Assembly (NCBI RefSeq): GCF_026913015.1
Contig: NZ_JAPTYD010000004.1
Span: forward strand, 62,001 to 126,000
Reading direction: 5' to 3'
DNA length: 64,000 nucleotides
Source: Paracoccus benzoatiresistens
GTDB taxonomy: Bacteria > Pseudomonadota > Alphaproteobacteria > Rhodobacterales > Rhodobacteraceae
Shown here: in pieces, positions 8,183 to 15,267 of the stretch
Layout: every line of letters starts with the position of its first letter
Numbering within the stretch: the first letter of the stretch is position 1
The notes under the pieces: model-generated
Seen by the model: only the letters and a program-made list of their open reading frames with translations
What the model was told of the DNA's origin: nothing
Database searches by the model: none
Translations under genes and position numbers: made by a program

Positions 8183-8829
8183 GCGGTTTCCCGGGCCATG
8201 GACAGGACCTCTTGCGCGCCGGCGCGCAGATGGGCGCGCATGAGGGATGCGGCCCGGACGGCGTCGCGGTCGCAGATCGCGGCCACAAGCGCGCGATGTT
8301 CGCGCATCGAGCGCTGGCGGCGGTCGGCGTGGCCCAGTTGCGCGCGCCTGACCGCCGCGAGCCGAAGCCTCAGGTCGTCGGCCACGCGTGCCAGTTCGGC
8401 ATTCCTGGCCATACGGCAGATCCGGTCGTGCAGGTCAAAGTTCATCTGCCGGTATTCGTCGGGGCCGGCATCCTCCATCCGATGCACCAGATCCTCCAGC
8501 GCCAGCAGGTCGGCCATCTGCGCCCGCCCGGCGGCAAGGCTGGCGCAGAGTGCCTCGATCTCGGCCAGGGCCTCGAAGCGGTCCAGAAGGACGTCAGGGT
8601 CGGGCGAGACGACCTCGACCCCGCGGTAAGGACGGCGTTCGGCCAGTCCTCGGGCGCAGACCTCGGCCAGAGCCTCGCGGATGGGGGTGCGGGACAGGCC
8701 GAAGCGGGCGGCAAGGCCCGACTCATCCAGCCGGGTGCCGGGGGGGAAATCGCCCTCGAGTATCGCCTCGCTAATCTGGTCGGCCAGGCGCATTGTATTC
8801 GAGACCACGGAATTTTCCTTGGATTGCAT
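8155..8829 (-). CDS. GntR-family transcription regulator, FCD domain
   Basis: A 224-residue regulator. Residues 12-75 form the GntR winged helix (ILEGDFPPGTRLDESGLAARF, SRTPIREAL), and residues 85-210 form an all-helical FCD ligand domain with the metal-binding DLHDRI and REHRALVAAI motifs. FCD regulators usually sense a small organic acid and repress a neighbouring catabolic or transport gene. It is divergent from the SBF-like transporter, with 51 bases between the starts, so that transporter is the likely target. The ligand cannot be read from the sequence. The 3' end overlaps the toxin gene by 28 bases on the opposite strand. Confidence 0.9.
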   Translation of the reverse strand: MQSKENSVVSNTMRLADQISEAILEGDFPPGTRLDESGLAARFGLSRTPIREALAEVCARGLAERRPYRGVEVVSPDPDVLLDRFEALAEIEALCASLAAGRAQMADLLALEDLVHRMEDAGPDEYRQMNFDLHDRICRMARNAELARVADDLRLRLAAVRRAQLGHADRRQRSMREHRALVAAICDRDAVRAASLMRAHLRAGAQEVLSMARETAQPASSATS

Positions 8830-8864
8830 ACAGCCACATTATAATCAGAGAGGACACGCATACA
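8819..8864. promoter_or_regulatory. Divergent control region with TATAAT box and GCATACA direct repeats
   Basis: Between the GntR and transporter starts lies a perfect TATAAT (8840-8845, inside the palindrome ATTATAAT) with TTGGAT 15 bases upstream at 8819. GCATACA occurs twice (8826-8832 and 8858-8864), 32 bases apart, about three helical turns. The repeats flank the -10 box and are plausible GntR binding half-sites; that is inference. Confidence 0.5.
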
Positions 8865-8880
8865 ACAAAGGGATTCCCCC

Positions 8881-9879
8881 ATGTCCTTGCGCAAGGCCGA
8901 GGCCGTGCTGGCCCGATTTGGCTTCGACCGCTACATGCTGCTGCTGGTGCTGACCGTGGTGCTGGCGACGGTGCTGCCCGCGCGCGGGGCCGCGGCGGTG
9001 GTGCTGTCGCACCTGACCTACTGGGTCATCGCGCTGCTGTTCTTCCTGTATGGCGCCAAGCTGACCACGGCCACCATCGTCGCGGGGCTGGCGAACTGGC
9101 GGCTGCAACTGTCGGTGCTGGCGCTGACATTCGTGCTGTTCCCGGTCCTGGCGCTGGCGCTGAAGCCCGTGTCGATGCTGTGGCTGCCCGCCGCCGTGGG
9201 GGTGGGCTTCCTGTATATCGGCTGCATGCCCTCGACGGTGCAAAGCTCGATCGCCTTTACCGCCGTGTCGCAGGGGAACGTGGCCGGGGCGGTCTGCGCG
9301 GCCTCGATATCGAACCTGATCGGGGTGATCCTGTCGCCGCTGCTGTTTGCGACCCTGATCCCGCAGGGGTCGGCCTATGGCATCGACCCCTCGGCCATCT
9401 GGAAGATCGTCCAGCAGATCCTGCTGCCCTTCGCCCTTGGCCAGTTGTGCCGCCCGCTGCTGGCGGGGGTCCTGAACCGGTACCGCAAGCCGACCATGAT
9501 CGTCGATCGCGGCTCGATCCTGCTGATCGTCTATGCGGCCTTCTCGGCGGGGGTGGTCAACGGCATCTGGCAGGTGATCTCGGCCGGGTCGCTGGCGATC
9601 CTTGTGGCGCTGTGCCTGGTCCTGCTGGGGGCGGTGATGGGGGCCGCCGTCCTGATCGGGCGCGCGGCGGGCATGAACCATGCCGACCTGATGGCGGTCC
9701 TGTATTGCGGATCGACGAAAAGCCTGGCGACCGGGCTGCCCATGGCCGGGATCCTGTTCGCGGGCCAGGACATATCGCTGATCATCCTGCCCTTGATGCT
9801 GTTCCACCTGCTGCAACTGGGCGTCTGCGCGATCATCGCGCAGCGCATGGCCGGGCGGCTGGATCTGCAGCCCGCCTGA
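8881..9879 (+). CDS. SBF-like (bile acid:sodium symporter-like, YfeH type) transporter
   Basis: A 332-residue inner-membrane protein with about nine or ten hydrophobic segments and the SBF-like family pattern (LTYWVIALLFFLYGAKL, GCMPSTVQSSIAFTAVSQGN, YCGSTKSLATGLPMA). The two conserved crossover regions that bind sodium in this fold are recognisable around residues 115-135 and 275-290. Substrates of this subfamily are largely unknown; organic anions are likely. It is divergent from an FCD regulator and may be controlled by it. It is transcribed alone, since the next regulator has its own promoter. Confidence 0.85.
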   Translation: MSLRKAEAVLARFGFDRYMLLLVLTVVLATVLPARGAAAVVLSHLTYWVIALLFFLYGAKLTTATIVAGLANWRLQLSVLALTFVLFPVLALALKPVSMLWLPAAVGVGFLYIGCMPSTVQSSIAFTAVSQGNVAGAVCAASISNLIGVILSPLLFATLIPQGSAYGIDPSAIWKIVQQILLPFALGQLCRPLLAGVLNRYRKPTMIVDRGSILLIVYAAFSAGVVNGIWQVISAGSLAILVALCLVLLGAVMGAAVLIGRAAGMNHADLMAVLYCGSTKSLATGLPMAGILFAGQDISLIILPLMLFHLLQLGVCAIIAQRMAGRLDLQPA

Positions 9880-9882
9880 CGA

Positions 9883-9911
9883 TTGACAGCCGCGTCCCCC
9901 GGCCCGATCCT
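9883..9911 (+). promoter_or_regulatory. Sigma70-like promoter giving a leaderless message
   Basis: A perfect TTGACA (9883-9888), a 17-base spacer and GATCCT (9906-9911) as a weak -10. The ATG of the regulator at 9919 lies 7 bases after the -10, exactly where transcription should begin, and no ribosome site precedes it. A leaderless mRNA is predicted. Confidence 0.55.
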
Positions 9912-9918
9912 TGCGCAC

Positions 9919-10617
9919 ATGAGCGATGTCGATGTTTGGCTGTCCGATCCCACGCCGCTGGACCGCAAGAGCGCGGCCCAGCAGGTCTTCGAGGAGTTGC
10001 GCGACCTGATCCGGTCGGGCCGCGTCCAGCCCGGCACCCGGCTGCCGTCCGAGGCGCAGATGGCGGCCCGCTACGCCGTCAGCCGCCCCGTGATCCGCGA
10101 GGCGCTGCGCTCGCTGAACGCCTTGGGCCTGACGCAGACCCGCACCGGCAGCGGCACCTTTGTCGTCGGCGCTGGCGGCGACCTGCGCTTTGGCGGCTAT
10201 GCGGCGGCCGACCTGATGGAGGCCCGGCCCTTTGTGGAAATCCCCGCCGCCGGATGGGCGGCCCTGCGCCGCAGCGACGCCGAACTGGCCCGGCTGACGG
10301 CCCTTTGCGACCGCATGGACGCCGAGGAGGACCCCGAGGCCTGGGTGCAACTGGACAGCGATTTCCACGCGTCGATCGCCGAAGCCTCGAAGAACGCGAT
10401 CTTTGCCAAGGTCGTCCATGACGTGCGCGACGCGCTGCGCGGCCAGTCGGGCTGGCTGAACCTACAGGGGCCGCGCCGCGACGCGTCGAACCGCGAACAT
10501 CGCGTCATCCTCGAGGCCATTGCCCGGGGCAGCGAGACCGAAGCCCGCACGGCGATGGAGGCGCATCTGCGCCAGGTGGAAAGCACCGTCGCCCGCATCG
10601 CGGCCACGGCGGGCTGA
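9919..10617 (+). CDS. GntR-family regulator, FCD domain, of the asparagine unit
   Basis: A 232-residue FadR/FCD-type GntR regulator. The winged helix covers residues 15-80 (LIRSGRVQPGTRLPSEAQMA, VSRPVIREALRSL), with RTGSGTFV as the wing; the FCD domain with DFHASIA and REHRVILEAI follows. The first ATG at 9919 is chosen because the earlier TTG at 9883 forms a TTGACA promoter box. It is followed by an asparagine-type permease and asparaginase, so it probably controls asparagine use. Palindromes at 10646 and 10666 upstream of the permease are candidate sites. The ligand (aspartate or asparagine) is inference. Confidence 0.88.
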   Translation: MSDVDVWLSDPTPLDRKSAAQQVFEELRDLIRSGRVQPGTRLPSEAQMAARYAVSRPVIREALRSLNALGLTQTRTGSGTFVVGAGGDLRFGGYAAADLMEARPFVEIPAAGWAALRRSDAELARLTALCDRMDAEEDPEAWVQLDSDFHASIAEASKNAIFAKVVHDVRDALRGQSGWLNLQGPRRDASNREHRVILEAIARGSETEARTAMEAHLRQVESTVARIAATAG

Positions 10618-10645
10618 CAGTTTTCCCTTGACCTGCCTGCAGCCA

Positions 10646-10676
10646 CGCCTTTAAGGCGCGAAAATCTGTAAGACAG
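10646..10676. promoter_or_regulatory. Two palindromes upstream of ansP, candidate GntR operators
   Basis: CGCCTTTAAGGCG (10646-10658) and CTGTAAGACAG (10666-10676) are both perfect palindromes about a central base or triplet. They lie 47-77 bases before the permease start. A TTGACC at 10628 with a TTAAGG 17 bases later could be the promoter, which would place the first palindrome over the -10 box, a repressing position. Confidence 0.45.
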
Positions 10677-10722
10677 CCTTGCAGGCTGGCAGGTTCCGCA
10701 GCCCTTTAGCAACAGGAAAACC

Positions 10723-12192
10723 ATGTCGCAGAAAGCATCCGATATCCCGGCCGAGGGCCATGTCTATGCCGAGGAGGAGGCTGGCTTTCACAAGGCCCTG
10801 AAGCCCCGGCAGATCCAGATGATCGCCATCGGCGGCGCCATCGGCACCGGATTGTTCCTGGGCGCGGGCGGCCGCCTTGCCGCCGCCGGGCCGGCGCTGG
10901 TCCTGGTCTATGCCCTTTGCGGCTTCTTCGCCTTCCTGGTCCTGCGGGCCCTGGGCGAACTGATCATGCACCGCCCCACCTCCGGGTCCTTCGTGTCTTA
11001 TGCCCGGGAATTCTACGGCGAGAAGCTCGCCTTCGCGGCGGGCTGGATGTACTGGCTGAACTGGGCCATGACGGCGGTCGCGGATGTCACGGCCGTCGCG
11101 CTCTACATGAACTTCTTCAAGGCCTATGTGCCGATGCTGCAAGGCATCGACCAGTGGGTCTTCGCGCTTGTCGCGCTGATCGTGGTGCTGGCCATGAACA
11201 TGTTGTCGGTCAAGGTCTTCGGCGAGCTCGAGTTCTGGTTCAGCCTGATCAAGGTGCTGGCGCTGCTGACCTTCCTGGCGGTCGGCATCTGGTTTGTCGT
11301 GACCGGCACGCCCATCGACGGCCACACGCCCGGCCTGGCCACGATCACCGAATTCGGCGGCATGTTCCCGGGCGGCATCCTGCCCGCGCTGATCGTGATC
11401 CAGGGCGTGGTCTTCGCCTATGCCTCGATCGAGCTGATCGGGACCACGGCGGGCGAGACCGAGGATCCCCGCAAGGTCATGCCGAACGCCATCCGCACAG
11501 TGGTCTTCCGGCTGGTGATCTTCTATGTCGGCTCGGTCCTGCTGTTGTCGCTGCTGCTGCCCTATACCGCCTATCAGGCGGGAACGAGCCCCTTCGTCAC
11601 CTTCTTCGGCAAGATCGGGGTCGAGGGCGCGGACATCATCATGAACTTGGTGGTGCTGACCGCCGTGCTGTCGTCGCTGAACGCGGGGCTGTATTCCACG
11701 GGCCGCATCCTGCATTCGATGGCGGTGTCGGGTTCCGCCCCCGCAGCGCTGGCGAAGATGAACAAGCAGGGCGTGCCCTATGGCGGGATCGCCGTCACGG
11801 CGGCGGTCACGGTGCTGGGCGTCATTCTGAATGCCTATGTCCCCGCCGAGGCCTTCGAGATCGCGCTGAACGTCGCGGCCCTGGGGATCATCACCGCCTG
11901 GGGAACGATCGTGCTGTGCCAGTTGAAGCTGTGGCACCTGTCGCGCAAGGGCATCCTGCCGCGCCCCGATTTCCGCATGTTCGGCGCGCCCTGGACGGGC
12001 GTCCTGACGCTGGCCTTCCTGGCAGGGGTCGTGGTGCTGATGGCCTTCGACTATCCGGTGGGAACCTATACCGTCGGCTCGCTGGTGGTGATCGTCCCGG
12101 CGCTGGTGCTGGGCTGGTTCCTGGCGCGTGACCGGATCGGCGCTGTCGCGGCACAGCACGGGCTGGATCGCGGCGGGCTGGAGCTGCGCTGA
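10723..12192 (+). CDS. ansP: Amino acid permease, APC family (asparagine permease AnsP type)
   Basis: A 489-residue APC-superfamily permease with about 12 membrane segments. The first segment has the conserved [16 protein letters not shown] substrate-binding loop, and the [16 protein letters not shown] and [17 protein letters not shown] motifs mark the AnsP/GabP/CycA group. It is predicted to import asparagine by proton symport. Its stop overlaps the asparaginase ATG (TGATG), so uptake and hydrolysis are translationally coupled. The regulator upstream belongs to the same unit. The exact amino acid is inferred from the asparaginase; related permeases carry other neutral amino acids. Confidence 0.82.
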   Translation: MSQKASDIPAEGHVYAEEEAGFHKALKPRQIQMIAIGGAIGTGLFLGAGGRLAAAGPALVLVYALCGFFAFLVLRALGELIMHRPTSGSFVSYAREFYGEKLAFAAGWMYWLNWAMTAVADVTAVALYMNFFKAYVPMLQGIDQWVFALVALIVVLAMNMLSVKVFGELEFWFSLIKVLALLTFLAVGIWFVVTGTPIDGHTPGLATITEFGGMFPGGILPALIVIQGVVFAYASIELIGTTAGETEDPRKVMPNAIRTVVFRLVIFYVGSVLLLSLLLPYTAYQAGTSPFVTFFGKIGVEGADIIMNLVVLTAVLSSLNAGLYSTGRILHSMAVSGSAPAALAKMNKQGVPYGGIAVTAAVTVLGVILNAYVPAEAFEIALNVAALGIITAWGTIVLCQLKLWHLSRKGILPRPDFRMFGAPWTGVLTLAFLAGVVVLMAFDYPVGTYTVGSLVVIVPALVLGWFLARDRIGAVAAQHGLDRGGLELR

Positions 12193-13097
12193 TGGAAGCC
12201 CTGATCGCCGTCATCGCCACGGGCGGCACCATTGCCAGCCGGACGAACGCCGACGGCTCCAGCACGCCCGGCCTGGACGGGCAGGCGCTGCTGGCACGGC
12301 TTGGCGATCTGCCGCCCGTCAGGCTGAAGCCGGTCGATCTGTTCGCCCGCGACTCCTCGACCCTGACGCTGGCCCACATGCAGGCGGTCAGCGACGCGGT
12401 CGGGGCGGAACTGGCGGACGGGGCCGCGGGCGTCGTGGTCCTGCACGGCACCGACGCGATGGAGGAAACGGCGCTGCTGGTGTCTCTGCAGCATCCGGGC
12501 GCGCCCGTGGTTTTCACCGGCGCCCAGTTCACCGATGATCACCCGCAAGCCGACGGCCCCGCGAACATGGCCGCAGCCATTCGCGCGGTTCTGGGTGGCG
12601 GGGCAGGGGTGCGGCTGGCCTTCGGCGGGCGGCTGCTGCCGGCCTGGGGGCTGGTCAAGCACGCCACCGACAGCGCCGATGCCTTCCGGCTGGCGGTGGA
12701 TGCAGCCGCGCCCGAGGTGACGCTGACCGCACCGGTCAGCGGCATCCGCGTCGATGTCGTGGCGATCCATCCCGGCGTCGATGCCACCCATGTCGAAGCG
12801 AGCCTGGCTGCGGGCGCGCAGGGGATCGTGCTGGCGGCGCTTGGATCGGGGAACGCGACGCCCGAGGTGGTCCAGGCTGTGGCGCGCTGCCATTCGGCGG
12901 GACTGCCGGTCGTCGTGTCCAGCCGCGTGCCGATGGGGCGGCTGGCCGCCAGCTATGGCGGCGGCGGCGGTGGGCATGACCTGGTGCGTGCGGGGGCGGT
13001 GCTCTCTGCCGTGCTGCGCCCAGGGCAGGCGCGCGTACTGCTGGCGGCGTTGATCGCGGCAGGGCAGGTGGAGCGCGCGGCAGAACTGTTCGACTAG
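12192..13097 (+). CDS. L-asparaginase (bacterial type I/II fold), cytoplasmic
   Basis: A 301-residue asparaginase. The first catalytic triad is seen in ATGGTIAS (threonine near residue 13), and the second in VVLHGTDAMEETA (threonine-aspartate near residue 89, with the lysine-containing LVKHATDS near 156). It hydrolyses asparagine to aspartate and ammonia. There is no signal peptide, so the enzyme is cytoplasmic and fits the coupled permease upstream. The length is at the short end of the family, but the fold appears complete through the C-terminal domain. The start overlaps the permease stop by one base. Confidence 0.9.
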   Translation: MEALIAVIATGGTIASRTNADGSSTPGLDGQALLARLGDLPPVRLKPVDLFARDSSTLTLAHMQAVSDAVGAELADGAAGVVVLHGTDAMEETALLVSLQHPGAPVVFTGAQFTDDHPQADGPANMAAAIRAVLGGGAGVRLAFGGRLLPAWGLVKHATDSADAFRLAVDAAAPEVTLTAPVSGIRVDVVAIHPGVDATHVEASLAAGAQGIVLAALGSGNATPEVVQAVARCHSAGLPVVVSSRVPMGRLAASYGGGGGGHDLVRAGAVLSAVLRPGQARVLLAALIAAGQVERAAELFD

Positions 13098-13155
13098 GGT
13101 GGGAAAAGGGGACGCATTGCGTTTCCTCCTCCGCAACGCTGCCAGTCGGACAATG

Positions 13156-13172
13156 CAGGCTGCCTGTTTTTT
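13156..13172 (+). terminator. Short hairpin plus T-run after the asparaginase gene
   Basis: CAGG-CTG-CCTG followed directly by six T residues. The stem is only 4 bp, but the T-run is the longest in this GC-rich stretch, and the position between the asparaginase and nasT fits a terminator. Confidence 0.45.
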
Positions 13173-13243
13173 CCGCATCTCCTTTGCCCAAACCATGCCC
13201 GCCATTGCGCAGGGTGCCGGCCCGTGCCACCACACGGGCAGCC

Positions 13244-13831
13244 ATGTCGAAACGCCTTCTCATCGTCGTCGTCGAACCCGATCCCGACCGCGCGCAGCCC
13301 ATAGCCGACGGGTTGCGAGAAGCGGGCGACCACGACATCCGCATCATCGCCGAACAGTCGGGCTTGGCGCGGCAGGTGGCCGAATTGCGCCCCGACGTGG
13401 TGCTGATCGACATCGCCAACCCCTCGCGCGATGTGCTTGAGGAACTGGCGCTGGCCTCGGGGCCAGCCGAACGGCCGGTGGCGATGTTCGTGGACCGTTC
13501 GGACGAAGGAATGACGCGGGCGGCGATCGAGGCCGGGATCTCGGCCTATGTCGTGGACGGGATGCGGCCCGAGCGGCTGAAGCCGATCCTGGATGCGGCC
13601 ATTGCGCGGTTCCACATCTTCCAGCAGATGCGCGCCGAACTGGCCGCGACCCGCGCCGCGCTGGAGGAACGCAAGATCATCGACCGCGCCAAGGCCGTGC
13701 TGATGAAGGCCCGCGGCATCGACGAGGAAGCGGCCTATGCCCTGCTGCGCAAGACTGCGATGGACGGGGGCAAGCGCGTGGCCGACATCGCGCAGCAACT
13801 GGTCATGGCGGCGGGGCTTCTGGGCCGATGA
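13244..13831 (+). CDS. nasT: NasT, ANTAR-domain antiterminator of nitrate/nitrite assimilation
   Basis: A 195-residue protein. Residues 1-120 form a receiver-like domain (LIVVVEPDPDRAQPIADGL, VLIDIANPS, YVVDGM) and residues 135-190 form the ANTAR RNA-binding domain (LEERKIIDRAKAVLMKARG, EEAAYALLRKTAM). ANTAR proteins bind paired hexaloop hairpins in mRNA leaders and stop early termination. In known systems NasS holds NasT inactive until nitrate or nitrite binds. The ATG at 13244 is chosen because the receiver fold begins there. It overlaps nasS by ATGA. A matching hexaloop hairpin lies in the nasB leader at 15131. Confidence 0.93.
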   Translation: MSKRLLIVVVEPDPDRAQPIADGLREAGDHDIRIIAEQSGLARQVAELRPDVVLIDIANPSRDVLEELALASGPAERPVAMFVDRSDEGMTRAAIEAGISAYVVDGMRPERLKPILDAAIARFHIFQQMRAELAATRAALEERKIIDRAKAVLMKARGIDEEAAYALLRKTAMDGGKRVADIAQQLVMAAGLLGR

Positions 13832-15006
13832 TCACGCTGCGCCTTGGCTATGTGCCCCTGATCGACGCCGCGCCCCTGATCGTCGCGCAGGAACTTGGCT
13901 TCGCGGCGGAAGAGGGGCTGGCCTTCGATCTGGTCCGCCTGGGGGCCTGGGCGCAGGCGCGCGACATGCTGGGCGCGGGGCTGATCGAGGCCGCCCACAT
14001 GCTGGTGCCGATGCCGGTGGGCCAAGCGCTTGGGCTTGGCCCCTCTCTGCCCGCGATGGATCTGGTGATGTTCCTGTCCCATGGCGGGCAGGCCGTGGCT
14101 GTCAACCGCGACCTGGAAGGGCGGCTGCGCGACGGCGGCCATGATTTCGCCTTCGACGATGCCCGCGCCGCCGGGCTGGCCCTGCGCCGCGCGGTGGCGG
14201 GACGCTTGCGGGTGGGGGTGCCGTTTCACTTTTCCACCCAGTCCGAACTGGTGCGGCACTGGCTGACCGCCAGCGGCTTTGCGCCTGCCGACTTGGAGCT
14301 GATCACCGTGCCGCCGCCGATGATGGCCGAGGCAATGGCGCAGGGCGATGTCGATGCCTTCTGCGTGGGCGAACCTTGGGCCAGCTTCGCCGTCGAGCGC
14401 GGACTGGGGGCCCTGCTGCTGCCCGGCACCGCCATCTGGGCAGCAGCACCCGAAAAGGGGCTGGTGCTGCTGCGTGGCTTCGCAGAGACCCGCGAGGCCG
14501 AGACCGGAGCGCTGATGCGCGCGATCTGGCGCGCGGGCCGCTGGCTGGACGATCCCGACCATCGCGGCACCGCGGCCGAGATCCTGTCGCGCGCCGCCTA
14601 TCTGAACCTGCCGCCGGAACTGGCCGAACGCGGGCTGACGGGGCGGCTGACGATCAGCGCGCAAGGCGACATCCGCCACGCGCCGGGTTTCATCGCCTTC
14701 AACGCGGGCGCGGCCAGCTTTCCCTGGAAAAGCCTGGCCGCGCTGTTCGCGCAACGCCTGGCGGGGCGGCACGGGCTGGACCCGCAGGAGGCCATGACCC
14801 GCGCCATGGCGCATTTCCGCACCGACCTTTATCGCCAGCACCTGCGCCCGGCTGGTGCGCCGCTGCCCGGTGCCTCGCAACGGGTCGAGGGCGCGCTGGC
14901 CGAGGATCGCTCGGTCGCGGCCGAACGCGGCGGGATGATTCTGCGCGCGGACGGCTTCTTCGACGGCTTCACCTTCGACCCCGCCGCCTCCTTGTCCGCA
15001 AACTGA
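13828..15006 (+). CDS. nasS: NasS, cytoplasmic nitrate/nitrite sensor
   Basis: A 392-residue protein of the NrtA/CmpA binding-protein family without a signal peptide, the mark of the cytoplasmic sensor NasS. It starts directly with LRLGYVPLIDAAPLIVAQELGF, the first strand-helix of the fold, and VPFHFSTQSELVRHW lies in the ligand cleft region. Without nitrate or nitrite it binds NasT; ligand binding releases NasT to act on the nasB leader. It is translationally coupled to nasT and followed at once by a terminator, so nasTS is its own unit. Confidence 0.92.
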   Translation: MITLRLGYVPLIDAAPLIVAQELGFAAEEGLAFDLVRLGAWAQARDMLGAGLIEAAHMLVPMPVGQALGLGPSLPAMDLVMFLSHGGQAVAVNRDLEGRLRDGGHDFAFDDARAAGLALRRAVAGRLRVGVPFHFSTQSELVRHWLTASGFAPADLELITVPPPMMAEAMAQGDVDAFCVGEPWASFAVERGLGALLLPGTAIWAAAPEKGLVLLRGFAETREAETGALMRAIWRAGRWLDDPDHRGTAAEILSRAAYLNLPPELAERGLTGRLTISAQGDIRHAPGFIAFNAGAASFPWKSLAALFAQRLAGRHGLDPQEAMTRAMAHFRTDLYRQHLRPAGAPLPGASQRVEGALAEDRSVAAERGGMILRADGFFDGFTFDPAASLSAN

Positions 15007-15011
15007 CCAAA

Positions 15012-15036
15012 GCGCGGGCAGTCCGCGCAATCTTTT
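15012..15036 (+). terminator. Rho-independent terminator of nasTS
   Basis: A perfect 6-bp stem (GCGCGG with CCGCGC) with a 5-base loop, then AATCTTTT. It begins 6 bases after the nasS stop and separates nasTS from the nasB unit. Confidence 0.7.
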
Positions 15037-15123
15037 CGCGCGTCCGGCATGAAACGGGGCAGGGGCGCCGCAGGCGGGTGCTGAAGGCTTGGCCTGTCGC
15101 CCCGGATCGTCAAGGGTTGGTTC

Positions 15124-15212
15124 ATGGCCCGGCGCAATGGCGCGCCACCGGCTTGGCTCGCAACGATGCGGCATTTCCCGAAAGCGACGGTTGCCACTGG
15201 CCCCCGGGCCAT
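15124..15212 (+). ncRNA. nasB leader with ANTAR hexaloop hairpin and alternative pairing
   Basis: A 5-bp stem (GGCGC 15131-15135 with GCGCC 15142-15146) holds the hexaloop AATGGC, which has the A at position 1 and G at position 4 required by ANTAR proteins. The strand ATGGCCCGG (15124-15132), which overlaps this hairpin, is exactly complementary to CCGGGCCAT (15204-15212). The latter can also fold locally as TGGCC-CCCG-GGCCA (15198-15211). The layout suggests a switch controlled by NasT. A partner P1 hexaloop hairpin is not clear; weak candidates are AGGGGC and AAGGCT loops near 15061 and 15084. A run of T after the downstream hairpin is poor. Confidence 0.6.
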
Positions 15213-15267
15213 CATGCCGTGTGCTTTCCGACAGCCACAGACACCCCGTCCCGCCATCGGAGCATCA

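Noticed and set aside
15046..15060. GG-CATG-type sigma54-like element upstream of nasB
   Set aside because: The GG and GC are separated by 11 bases, not the required 10, and the rest of the consensus is poor.
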